5,645 bases of DNA from Paracoccaceae bacterium. Lineage in GTDB: Bacteria > Pseudomonadota > Alphaproteobacteria > Rhodobacterales > Rhodobacteraceae. Below are positions 1 to 5,645 of the stretch, piece by piece. How positions within the stretch are numbered: position 1 is the stretch's first letter; each line of letters starts with the position of its first letter. The notes below the pieces were generated by a model. It did no database searches. It saw only the letters and a list, made by a program, of their open reading frames with translations, and was not told the origin of the DNA. The stretch spans positions 1 through 5,645 of the forward strand of contig SLQN01000102.1 of assembly GCA_007131465.1 (NCBI GenBank). Reading direction: 5' to 3'. Made by a program: the position numbers and the translations under genes.

Positions 1-239
1 GGGTGGAGGCCGCCGGGCTGCGTCTGCATCGCCGCCCCATCCAGTCGGGCGCGTTCACGGTGCTGCGGGCCGTGGACATGCCTTCGGTGCTGGTGGAACT
101 GGGCTTCATGTCGAGCCCGCGCGACATGGCCAATCTGCGCGATCCGGACTGGACCCTGCGTATGGCCGAGGCGGTGGCCGATGCGCTGGACCGGTGGCAG
201 GCGCGCGATCAGGCGCAGGCACCGTTGCGCCGCCAGTAA
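1..239 (+). CDS. N-acetylmuramoyl-L-alanine amidase, C-terminal part (Amidase_3 type), 5' truncated by window edge
   Basis: This is the last ~79 codons of a zinc-dependent periplasmic amidase of the AmiA/B/C (Amidase_3) family, which cuts the amide bond between N-acetylmuramic acid and L-alanine during septum splitting and wall remodelling. The visible stretch has the family's C-terminal pattern: an HRRP segment, then FTVLRAVDMPSVLVELGF, where the Glu in VELGF (fragment residue 32 counting from the codon at 3) corresponds to the conserved catalytic Glu of the family, then SSPRDMANL and a terminal helix MAEAVADALDRW. Zinc-binding residues lie upstream, outside the window. The GTG at position 3 is not the real start, because the conserved fold requires a long N-terminal part. 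The gene ends with TAA at 237-239 after a short polar tail. A terminator-like hairpin follows 88 bases downstream, and mrcA is next, which fits a cell-wall gene pair. The family call is firm; which Ami paralogue it is cannot be told. Confidence 0.88.
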   Translation, partial: VEAAGLRLHRRPIQSGAFTVLRAVDMPSVLVELGFMSSPRDMANLRDPDWTLRMAEAVADALDRWQARDQAQAPLRRQ

Positions 240-327
240 CCCGCCAGTGACAGGGCGTGCGGAAAAGGCCGATGGCAGGCGATGCTGGCGCAACAAGGCC
301 GCAACGTCACATGACAGGTAACGAAAT

Positions 328-356
328 CGCGCGTCCGAAATGCGCGCGCTGTTTTT
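328..356 (+). terminator. Candidate intrinsic terminator after the amidase gene
   Basis: Six G/C pairs can form between 328-333 and 343-348 (CGCGCG on each side) around a nine-base loop. Three bases later there is a run of five T (352-356). This is the form of a short Rho-independent terminator for the amidase transcript. The stem is short and the T-run is not directly adjacent, so the call is tentative. The T-run overlaps the -35 element of the following promoter. Confidence 0.45.
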
Positions 357-385
357 GACCTTCCTTGTGAACTTGCGTATATACT
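355..385 (+). promoter_or_regulatory. Predicted sigma70-type promoter of mrcA
   Basis: A -35 hexamer TTGACC (355-360, five of six consensus bases) is followed after exactly 17 bases by TATATA (378-383). An overlapping alternative -10, TATACT (380-385), matches five of six bases at a 19-base spacing. Transcription would start near 390, giving a leader of about 20 bases that carries the ribosome binding site. It is the best promoter match I found in the window and implies that mrcA is transcribed independently of the amidase. It was found by eye and has no experimental support. Confidence 0.6.
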
Positions 386-386
386 G

Positions 387-394
387 GTCATGAC
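387..394. promoter_or_regulatory. Palindrome GTCATGAC at the predicted mrcA start site, possible operator
   Basis: GTCATGAC is a perfect eight-base palindrome lying just downstream of the -10 element and over the predicted transcription start. A related inverted repeat, GTCACATGAC, lies at 306-315, with the same GTCA/TGAC half-sites two bases apart. The centres of the two sites are 80 bases apart. A regulator bound here could block mrcA transcription. The sites are short, no regulator is identified, and they may be chance. Confidence 0.22.
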
Positions 395-398
395 GTGT

Positions 399-404
399 GA
401 GGGG
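399..404 (+). promoter_or_regulatory. Ribosome binding site of mrcA
   Basis: GAGGGG lies six bases before the GTG at 411. An in-frame TAG at 405-407 sits between this site and the GTG, so no earlier in-frame start is possible and the GTG start is well fixed. Confidence 0.7.
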
Positions 405-410
405 TAGCCT

Positions 411-2936
411 GTGCTGCGTGCGATTCTTTCCTTTTTCGGCGGGCTTTTCAGCTTTGCCATTACAGCAGTGTTCTTCGGGGTGCTCGCCGTGGCGGGGGTG
501 TTCTGGTTTTATGGGCAAGATCTGCCCAGCCATGAACAGCTTGCCAATTATGCGCTCCCCTCGATCAGCCGCATCTATTCCGGCGAAGGACGTCTGATTG
601 ATGAATTCGCGCTGGAGCGTCGGTTGTTCACGCCCATCGACGATATTCCCGATCGGGTGAAGAATGCCTTCATCGCGGCCGAGGATCGCAATTTCTATGT
701 CCATACCGGCTTTGATGCCCGCGCCATTGCTGTTGCGGCCTACGAGGCCGTGGCCTCGCGCGGGGAGAATGTGCGCGGGGCCTCGACCATCACCCAGCAG
801 GTAATGAAGAACTTTCTCTTGTCAGGTGACCGCACGGGAGAGCGCAAGGTCAAGGAACTGATCCTTGCCAGCCGCGTCGAGGGCACGCTGACCAAGGACC
901 AGATCCTGGAACTCTACCTCAACGAGATTTTCCTGGGCCAGAATTCCTATGGCGTCACCGCCGCCGCGCAGACCTATTTCAACAAGACGCTGGACGAATT
1001 GGACCTGCATGAGGCCGCGTTCCTTGCCGCCCTGCCGCAGGCCCCCTCCAGTTATCACCCGGTGCGCAACCGCGACCGTGTCATCGGGCGGCGTAATTAT
1101 GTGCTGGGCGAGATGCTGCGAAACGGTTTCATCAGCCGCAACCAGCATGACGCCGCGCGCGCGGCGCCGCTGCTGACAGTGCAGTCGGGTGATTTCCGTA
1201 GTGCGCGGGCGGACATGCCGGACCGGGATTATTTCACCGATGAAGTGCGCCGCCAGTTGTCGGGCACGTTCGGCGAGGAGGAATTTTTCGCGGGCGGGTT
1301 GAGCATCCGCGCGACCATTGATCCCGACATGCAGATCCATGCCGCTCACGCGCTGCAACGCGCGCTGGAAGCCTATGACCGCAATCAGGGCCGCTTGCGC
1401 ACCACCGGCGAACGCATCGCCGCCGACCTGCTGGCCGATGACGCCGCGTGGCGCGATGCGCTTGGCAGTCTGGAACTGGCACGCGATGTGACGCTTGGCA
1501 ACCGCTGGTATCCGGCTGTGGTGCTGGAGGTCAGCGCGGAGCGTGCGACGCTGGGCATCGAAGGCGTGGCCGCGGATTACCACGCGCCCCATGTGGTGGA
1601 GCGGTCCGATATTTCCTGGGCGCGCGGGTCGCTGTCGGACAATCTGGAACCGGGCGATGTGATCTATGTGCGCCGCGTCACCGCCGACAGCGATGGCAGC
1701 CATGTCCGCTGGTCGCTGCGTCAGATCCCCGAAGTGCAGGGCGGCTTCATGGCGATGGATGTCAACACGGGCCGCGTGATCGCGATGCAGGGCGGGTTTT
1801 CCTACCAGGCGTCGGTGTTCAACCGCGCGACTCAGGCCCAGCGCCAGCCCGGATCCGCCTACAAGCCCTTCATTTATGCCGCGGCGCTCGATTCGGGCTT
1901 TACGCCCGCCACCATCATCGTTGATGCGCCCATCGAGGTGGAAACCCCACAGGGCATCTGGCGGCCCACCAATGCCTCGAACCAGTTCTATGGCCCGACC
2001 CCGGTGCGTCGCGGGATCGAGCTGTCGCGCAACCTGATGACCGTGCGACTGGCGCAGGAAATCGGCATGGATGTGGTCGGCGGCTATGCCGAACGCTTCG
2101 GCGTCTATGACCGCGCGCAGCAGTTTCTGGCGGCATCGCTCGGGTCGCAGGAAACCACGCTGTTTCGCATGGTTGCCGCCTACGCAATGTTCGCCAATGG
2201 CGGCGAGCGGGTGGAGCCGACACTGGTGGACCGCGTGCAGGACCGCTATGGCAAGACGATCTACCGCCACGACCAGCGCACCTGCGCCGATTGCGACGAA
2301 CGCAGCCTTGCAGCGGGGCGCGCGCCCTGGATCACCTCGCGCCGGGCGCGGGTGATGGATGCGGTCACGGCCTATCAGTTGACCTCGATGATGCAGGGCG
2401 TGGTCGAACGCGGCACGGCGGCGCGCACAGTCAATCTGCCCGTGCCCACGGCTGGCAAGACCGGCACGACCAATGACGGGCGCGATGCGTGGTTTGTGGG
2501 CTATACGTCGAACATCGTCGCAGGCTGCTATATCGGGCATGACCAGCCCCGCCCGCTGGGGCGCGGGGCCGGGGGTGGCGCGATCTGCGGCCCGGTTTTC
2601 AACGAATTCATGCTCGAGGCGGTGAAGAAATACGGCGGCGGTCGGTTCCGCGTGCCCGAGGGTGGCTATTTCATCAACATCGACCGTAATAGCGGTGCGC
2701 GCCTGCCTGACAGCGCGACCGGGGCGCATGTGGTCAGCGAATTCTTCCGCGAGGGGGTGGAGCCGATCTTCGGCCTTGCCGCCGTGATCGATGGCGGCTT
2801 CGCGCTTGGGTCTGACCTGCCGATCTTCGCGCCCGGCGAAAGCTACGAGGCGCTGCAACGCGACGATGCCGGGCGGGGAACCGCACCGCGCGCACCCGCG
2901 TCGCTGGGCACGGTATCCACGGGCGGGCTGTACTGA
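411..2936 (+). CDS. mrcA: Penicillin-binding protein 1A, bifunctional glycosyltransferase/transpeptidase
   Basis: This 841-residue class A PBP polymerises lipid II into glycan strands and crosslinks their peptides on the periplasmic side of the inner membrane. It has a very short cytoplasmic tail and one membrane anchor (about residues 5-34). The GT51 domain follows, with EDRNFYVHTGFD (91-102, catalytic Glu91), GASTITQQ (123-130), RKVKEL (145-150) and ILELYLNEIFLG (165-176). An OB-like linker region spans roughly 330-440. The transpeptidase domain has all three penicillin-binding motifs: SAYK (Ser482 nucleophile, Lys485), SRN (539-541) and KTGT (683-686). Both active sites look intact and the length is normal for the family. 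The start is GTG, preceded by GAGGGG, with an in-frame stop two codons upstream. Its own promoter is predicted at 355-385. Unusual details are a CxxC (Cys624, Cys627) in the transpeptidase half, two further cysteines (706, 726), and a C-terminus ending in STGGLY. Function is firm; the symbol mrcA (ponA in some genomes) follows usual practice. Confidence 0.96.
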   Translation: MLRAILSFFGGLFSFAITAVFFGVLAVAGVFWFYGQDLPSHEQLANYALPSISRIYSGEGRLIDEFALERRLFTPIDDIPDRVKNAFIAAEDRNFYVHTGFDARAIAVAAYEAVASRGENVRGASTITQQVMKNFLLSGDRTGERKVKELILASRVEGTLTKDQILELYLNEIFLGQNSYGVTAAAQTYFNKTLDELDLHEAAFLAALPQAPSSYHPVRNRDRVIGRRNYVLGEMLRNGFISRNQHDAARAAPLLTVQSGDFRSARADMPDRDYFTDEVRRQLSGTFGEEEFFAGGLSIRATIDPDMQIHAAHALQRALEAYDRNQGRLRTTGERIAADLLADDAAWRDALGSLELARDVTLGNRWYPAVVLEVSAERATLGIEGVAADYHAPHVVERSDISWARGSLSDNLEPGDVIYVRRVTADSDGSHVRWSLRQIPEVQGGFMAMDVNTGRVIAMQGGFSYQASVFNRATQAQRQPGSAYKPFIYAAALDSGFTPATIIVDAPIEVETPQGIWRPTNASNQFYGPTPVRRGIELSRNLMTVRLAQEIGMDVVGGYAERFGVYDRAQQFLAASLGSQETTLFRMVAAYAMFANGGERVEPTLVDRVQDRYGKTIYRHDQRTCADCDERSLAAGRAPWITSRRARVMDAVTAYQLTSMMQGVVERGTAARTVNLPVPTAGKTGTTNDGRDAWFVGYTSNIVAGCYIGHDQPRPLGRGAGGGAICGPVFNEFMLEAVKKYGGGRFRVPEGGYFINIDRNSGARLPDSATGAHVVSEFFREGVEPIFGLAAVIDGGFALGSDLPIFAPGESYEALQRDDAGRGTAPRAPASLGTVSTGGLY

Positions 2937-2945
2937 AGCGATACG

Positions 2946-2995
2946 GGCGCGGGGGCGGGCGATGCTTGCTCCTTGTGCATCCCCGCGCTATGCAC
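2946..2995 (+). other. Alternative RNA hairpins in the mrcA-prfB gap
   Basis: Two mutually exclusive structures can be drawn in this 97-base gap. In the first, GCGCGGGG (2947-2954) pairs with CCCCGCGC (2981-2988), flanked by G-U pairs at 2946/2989 and 2955/2980. In a variant of it, an inner helix GATGC (2961-2965) with GCATC (2977-2981) stacks on a 7-base-pair version of that stem. In the second, GTGCAT (2975-2980) pairs with ATGCAC (2990-2995) around a nine-base loop. No T-run follows either, so neither is a canonical intrinsic terminator. The structure could act in Rho-dependent termination, RNA stability or attenuation before prfB, or be a by-product of high GC. Confidence 0.3.
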
Positions 2996-3020
2996 GGCCC
3001 CGACTGATCCGATTTCAACC

Positions 3021-3027
3021 AAGGTGA
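3021..3027 (+). promoter_or_regulatory. Ribosome binding site of prfB
   Basis: AAGGTGA lies six bases before the ATG at 3034. The TGA inside it (3025-3027) is in frame with prfB and closes the frame upstream, so the ATG at 3034 is the first usable start. Confidence 0.7.
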
Positions 3028-3033
3028 TCCGGC

Positions 3034-4161
3034 ATGCGTTCCGAGACGCTTAACACCATTGACGCAATCCGCAAATCTCTGGCCCTGCTGGGCCAGCGCA
3101 TGGATATCGACACCGCGCCGCACCGGCTGGAAGAATTCGATGCCATGACCGAAGACCCGGAATTGTGGAACGACCCCGCCCGCGCCCAGACCCTGATGCG
3201 TGACCGCCGGATGCTGGCCGATGCGCTGGAAACCTATCGCAGCATCGACCGCGAACTGGGTGACCTGATCGACCTGATCGAGTTGGGCGAGGCCGAGGGG
3301 GATAGCGATGTCGTGTCCGAGGCCGAGGCGGAACTGACGCAACTGGGCAAGGTCGCGGCGGCGAAGGAACTGGAGGCGCTGCTGAACGGCGAAGCCGATG
3401 CCAATGACACGTTCCTGGAAATCAACGCCGGAGCGGGCGGCACGGAAAGCTGCGACTGGGCGTCGATGCTGGCGCGGATGTATGTCCGCTGGGCCGAGAA
3501 GAAGGGCTATACGGTCGAGATGATGAGCGAGAGCGCGGGCGAGGAAGCCGGCATCCGGTCGGTCGCCTACAAGATTTCGGGGCATAACGCCTATGGCTGG
3601 CTGAAATCCGAATCGGGCGTGCACCGGCTGGTGCGCATTTCACCCTATGACGGGTCGGCCCGGCGGCACACGTCGTTCAGTTCGGTCTGGGTCTATCCGG
3701 TGGTGGACGAGAATATCGAGATCGCGATCAACCCGTCAGAAATCCGCATCGACACCTATCGGTCCTCGGGCGCGGGTGGCCAGCATGTCAACACCACGGA
3801 TTCGGCGGTGCGGATCACGCATATACCCACGAATATCGTTGTCACATCCAGCCAGAAATCGCAGCATCAGAACCGCGAAATCGCCATGAATGCGCTGAAA
3901 TCGCGGCTGTATGAACTGGAATTGCGCAAGCGCACCGAAGCCATCGAGGCCGCGCATGACGCCAAGGGCGATGCAGGCTGGGGCAACCAGATCCGGTCTT
4001 ATGTGCTGCATCCCTACCAGATGGTGAAGGATCTGCGCACCGGGCACGAGACCTCGGACACATCGGGCGTGCTGGACGGGGCGCTGGACGGGTTCATGGC
4101 CGCGACACTGGCGCAGGACGTGTCGGGCAAGTCGCGCGCCGAAGCGACCGCCGAGGACTGA
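3034..4161 (+). CDS. prfB: Peptide chain release factor 2 (RF2)
   Basis: RF2 recognises UGA and UAA stop codons in the ribosomal A site and triggers release of the finished peptide. The 375-residue product has the usual RF2 length. An N-terminal helical domain contains the WNDP segment (45-48). The decoding domain carries SPY at 203-205, the counterpart of the SPF stop-codon-reading tripeptide of E. coli RF2, followed by ARRHTSFSS (209-217). The peptidyl-transferase loop has GGQ at 248-250 in the context SSGAGGQHVN. The residue matching position 246 of E. coli RF2 (Thr in K-12) is Ser here (residue 244). The C-terminal part has GWGNQIRSYV and the conserved RTGHET and VLDGALDGF segments. The frame is continuous: no CTTTGA-type programmed +1 frameshift site is seen near the 5' end. 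The gene ends in TGA, one of the stops its own product reads. A very weak promoter candidate (TTGCTC at 2966, TATGCA at 2989, 17 apart) lies upstream; read-through from mrcA is also possible. Confidence 0.97.
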   Translation: MRSETLNTIDAIRKSLALLGQRMDIDTAPHRLEEFDAMTEDPELWNDPARAQTLMRDRRMLADALETYRSIDRELGDLIDLIELGEAEGDSDVVSEAEAELTQLGKVAAAKELEALLNGEADANDTFLEINAGAGGTESCDWASMLARMYVRWAEKKGYTVEMMSESAGEEAGIRSVAYKISGHNAYGWLKSESGVHRLVRISPYDGSARRHTSFSSVWVYPVVDENIEIAINPSEIRIDTYRSSGAGGQHVNTTDSAVRITHIPTNIVVTSSQKSQHQNREIAMNALKSRLYELELRKRTEAIEAAHDAKGDAGWGNQIRSYVLHPYQMVKDLRTGHETSDTSGVLDGALDGFMAATLAQDVSGKSRAEATAED

Positions 4162-4209
4162 GTGCGCGGCCCTGCGACGCGGTCAGCCGCACCGCCCACG
4201 AATTGACGC

Positions 4210-4239
4210 TTGCGTGCGCGACCGGGCGGGGCGTATTGT
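4210..4239 (+). promoter_or_regulatory. Weak candidate promoter before the DUF2189 gene
   Basis: TTGCGT (4210-4215) and TATTGT (4234-4239) are 18 bases apart and could be -35 and -10 elements. A better -35, TTGACG (4203-4208), lies just upstream but is 25 bases from TATTGT, which is too far. Transcription would start about 15 bases before the ATG. The matches are partial, so this is only a suggestion. Confidence 0.25.
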
Positions 4240-4246
4240 CGCAGGC

Positions 4247-4253
4247 AGGGGGA
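4247..4253 (+). promoter_or_regulatory. Ribosome binding site that selects the ATG at 4261
   Basis: AGGGGGA lies seven bases before the ATG at 4261. The open frame reaches back to a TTG at 4210, but that start has no such site in front of it, so the ATG is preferred. Confidence 0.65.
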
Positions 4254-4260
4254 CCAGATC

Positions 4261-5049
4261 ATGACCGAAGAAATCTCCGGCCCGGCGCATCTGCCGCCAT
4301 CCGAAATTCCGCAGCCGCAGCCGGTTGCATTGACCGATTTGCGTCCAATCCTGGCGGCGGGGCTGCATGATTTCAAGCGCGCGCCGTTCTACGGGATCGC
4401 GTTTTCGCTGGTCTATGTGCTGGGCGGGTTGGTGCTTTATGCAGTGTTTCTGGCCTCGGGGCAGAGCTGGTGGTTCATCCCCATCGCGCTGGGCTTTCCT
4501 CTGCTGGCCCCCTTCGCCGCGACCGGGCTGTATGAGGTCAGCCGCAGGCTGGAACAGGGCGAACCGCTAAGCTGGGGCGCGGTCGCGGGCTGCGTTCTGG
4601 CGCAGAAGGACCGGCAGATCCCGTCGATGGCAATGGTCATCATGCTGGCTTTCATGTTCTGGGTCTTCGTTGCGCATACGATCTTCGCGCTGTTCTTCGG
4701 GCTGCAACCGATCACCAGTTCGACCTTCGACATGCTTCTGTCCGGGCCGGGGCTGATGATGCTGCTCGTGGGCAGCGCAATCGGAGGCATCATGGCGGCA
4801 GTTCTGTTCGCGCTGACTGTTATCTCGCTGCCGCTGCTTCTGGACCGCGAAGTGGATTTCATCACGGCGATGATCACCTCGTTTTCGGTGGTGACCGCCA
4901 ATCCGATGCCGATGGTCGTCTGGGCGGCGCTGATCGCGGGCCTCTTGTTTCTGGGCATGCTGCCGATGTTTCTGGGGCTGTTTGTGGTGCTGCCGGTGCT
5001 GGGCCATGCAACATGGCATCTCTATCGCCATGTGCTGCCGCGGGTGTGA
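4261..5049 (+). CDS. DUF2189 family integral membrane protein
   Basis: This predicted inner-membrane protein has 262 residues and no known biochemical role. A polar, proline-rich N-terminus (about 1-25) is followed by DLRPILAAGLHDFKRAPFYG, which resembles the conserved entry segment of DUF2189 proteins. About five to six hydrophobic stretches follow, near residues 42-65, 71-93, 121-147, 164-192 and 215-247. Other family-like marks are FPLLAPFAATGLYEVSRRLE (79-98), the charged LLLDREVDF (192-200) and the C-terminal GHATWHLYRH (248-257). I assign DUF2189 from memory of this pattern; I believe some relatives carry a misleading cytochrome oxidase-type label, but no haem-ligand pattern is evident here. 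It lies 99 bases after prfB and 91 bases before another small membrane protein, possibly in one transcript with it. The ATG is chosen over the TTG at 4210 because of the ribosome binding site. No odd composition compared with its neighbours. Confidence 0.82.
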   Translation: MTEEISGPAHLPPSEIPQPQPVALTDLRPILAAGLHDFKRAPFYGIAFSLVYVLGGLVLYAVFLASGQSWWFIPIALGFPLLAPFAATGLYEVSRRLEQGEPLSWGAVAGCVLAQKDRQIPSMAMVIMLAFMFWVFVAHTIFALFFGLQPITSSTFDMLLSGPGLMMLLVGSAIGGIMAAVLFALTVISLPLLLDREVDFITAMITSFSVVTANPMPMVVWAALIAGLLFLGMLPMFLGLFVVLPVLGHATWHLYRHVLPRV

Positions 5050-5127
5050 TGCTGACGGGTCCATGGCGCGGCTTTGTGCCCGCCGGGTCTGGACACTGCG
5101 CGCCTCTCGGGGCAATCTGGCGCAAAA

Positions 5128-5134
5128 GAGGGAG
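5128..5134 (+). promoter_or_regulatory. Ribosome binding site of the small membrane protein gene
   Basis: GAGGGAG lies six bases before the ATG at 5141. An in-frame TAG at 5135-5137 rules out any earlier start. Confidence 0.65.
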
Positions 5135-5140
5135 TAGCTC

Positions 5141-5581
5141 ATGCCCGCAACGACGCGCCGCAATGTCCTGATGACTTTTTTCGGGGTGATCGGCTTTTTC
5201 TGGTTTCTGCTGCATGCCGTGGAATATGTATATGCGCGCTATGATGGCTTGCAGGCGACACTGCCGCTGCCGGACCAGCTGGGCCTGATGCCTCTGTTTG
5301 GCGCATTGCCACAATGGGCAGGGATCGCGCTGACCGCTTGTATCTGGCTGGGTTTGCTGGGGTCGGTGTTGCTGGTGTTGCAGGATCGTGCGGCGGTGCT
5401 GATCCTGTCGCTGACGCTGCTCGCGTCGTTGCCAGTGCTGGTCTGGGCGGTCCTGTCCTTTGTGGAGGGACTTGCGAGCCTTGGCAGGGTGAACCTGATG
5501 ATGTTCGCAGGCGGGCAGGTGACCATGGCGCTGGGGCTGTGGCTTTATGCGCGCACCGCGCGGCGCTTCAACCTGTTCTGA
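5141..5581 (+). CDS. Small four-helix membrane protein of unknown function
   Basis: I do not recognise this 146-residue protein as a named family. It has four hydrophobic stretches, near residues 8-31, 58-80, 84-107 and 115-137. A short basic N-terminus (TTRR) and a basic C-terminus (RTARRFNLF) suggest both ends face the cytoplasm. The region between helices 1 and 2 (about 32-57, with YARYDGLQATLPLPDQ) would be a periplasmic loop. A short QDR turn joins helices 2 and 3. No catalytic or metal-binding motif is visible, although His25 and Glu28 lie in helix 1 (LHAVEYVYARY). The start is fixed by GAGGGAG and an in-frame TAG two codons upstream. Coding is supported by the strong ribosome site, the clean membrane topology, and codon use like the neighbours. 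It may share a transcript with the DUF2189 gene 91 bases upstream. It is more likely a lineage-specific membrane protein than a transporter, but no function can be assigned. Confidence 0.75.
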   Translation: MPATTRRNVLMTFFGVIGFFWFLLHAVEYVYARYDGLQATLPLPDQLGLMPLFGALPQWAGIALTACIWLGLLGSVLLVLQDRAAVLILSLTLLASLPVLVWAVLSFVEGLASLGRVNLMMFAGGQVTMALGLWLYARTARRFNLF

Positions 5582-5615
5582 GACCCGCGCACAGATCCCG
5601 GTTTGCCCCAGACCC

Positions 5616-5621
5616 TTGACA
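5616..5621 (+). promoter_or_regulatory. Consensus -35-like hexamer near the window edge
   Basis: TTGACA at 5616-5621 matches the sigma70 -35 consensus exactly, within CCCTTGACA, a context seen in strong Rhodobacter-type promoters. At a 17-base spacing the bases 5639-5644 do not resemble a -10 element; with a longer spacer the -10 would fall at or past the window end. An ATG overlaps it at 5621 but lacks a ribosome binding site. It may mark the promoter of the next gene. Confidence 0.25.
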
Positions 5622-5645
5622 TGAACACCCGGCCGCGCCAGCACC

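Noticed and set aside
231..251. Near-tandem repeat CGCCAGTAAC / CGCCAGTGAC at the amidase stop codon
   Set aside because: There are only two copies of ten bases with one mismatch, which is compatible with chance or a small slippage. No functional sign is seen.
822..2858. A 678-codon open frame on the - strand, opposite mrcA
   Set aside because: Its translation is rich in His, Arg and Gln with no recognisable domain. The + strand has an intact PBP1A with all motifs. Long antisense frames are expected opposite high-GC genes with strong codon bias.
2734..3624. A 296-codon - strand frame spanning the mrcA end and prfB start
   Set aside because: It overlaps two well-supported genes on the other strand, and its composition is that of an antisense shadow.
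4162..4195. Hairpins after prfB (4179-4183 with 4191-4195, or 4162-4170 with 4186-4192) as a terminator
   Set aside because: The stems are short or bulged and no T-run follows, so an intrinsic terminator is not supported.
4210..4260. TTG start giving the DUF2189 protein 17 extra residues
   Set aside because: There is no ribosome binding site before the TTG, the extra residues do not look like family sequence, and AGGGGGA sits correctly before the ATG at 4261.
4874..5644. A 256-codon - strand frame running to the window edge
   Set aside because: It is very rich in Gln, Arg and His and covers two membrane-protein genes that have ribosome sites and clean topology on the + strand. I cannot exclude that a different - strand gene begins beyond the edge.
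5621..5645. ATG at 5621 as the start of a next gene
   Set aside because: No Shine-Dalgarno sequence precedes it and only eight codons are visible. The overlapping TTGACA fits a promoter element better.
1..5645. Mobile element, CRISPR array, tRNA/rRNA or defence system
   Set aside because: I saw no terminal inverted repeats, transposase motifs, regularly spaced repeats or RNA-gene sequence. The window is filled by conserved housekeeping genes and two membrane proteins.

Overview
The window is about 5.6 kb of high-GC DNA that reads as an ordinary chromosomal stretch of an alphaproteobacterium, most likely of the order Rhodobacterales. Support comes from the protein types (a class A penicillin-binding protein with a short cytoplasmic tail, and an RF2 with an SPY rather than SPF motif and no frameshift), from the GC-rich codon choice, and from the order amidase - mrcA - prfB, which I recall as common in that group. 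The organism call is inference; no search could be run.

Layout, all genes on the + strand. Positions 1-239 hold the C-terminal end of an N-acetylmuramoyl-L-alanine amidase that starts outside the window. The gap 240-410 holds a terminator-like hairpin, a good sigma70-type promoter and two related palindromes. Next come mrcA (411-2936, bifunctional penicillin-binding protein 1A) and a 97-base gap with alternative hairpins. prfB (3034-4161, peptide chain release factor 2) follows, then a DUF2189-type multi-pass membrane protein (4261-5049) and a small four-helix membrane protein of unknown function (5141-5581). The last 64 bases hold no gene I can support, only a consensus -35-like hexamer near the edge.

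Functionally, the amidase cleaves peptidoglycan stem peptides and PBP1A makes and crosslinks new glycan strands, so the left half is a cell-wall growth and remodelling locus. prfB is a translation-termination gene that sits beside it without an obvious functional link. The two membrane proteins downstream have no assigned role. Each of the four complete genes has a plausible Shine-Dalgarno sequence, and for three of them an in-frame stop just upstream fixes the start. All gaps are 64-171 bases.

I see no mobile element, CRISPR array, tRNA, rRNA or clear sign of horizontal transfer, and no convincing new system. The points worth a second look are modest: the palindrome pair and compact terminator/promoter layout before mrcA, the alternative RNA structures before prfB, the CxxC in PBP1A, and the uncharacterised membrane-protein pair.
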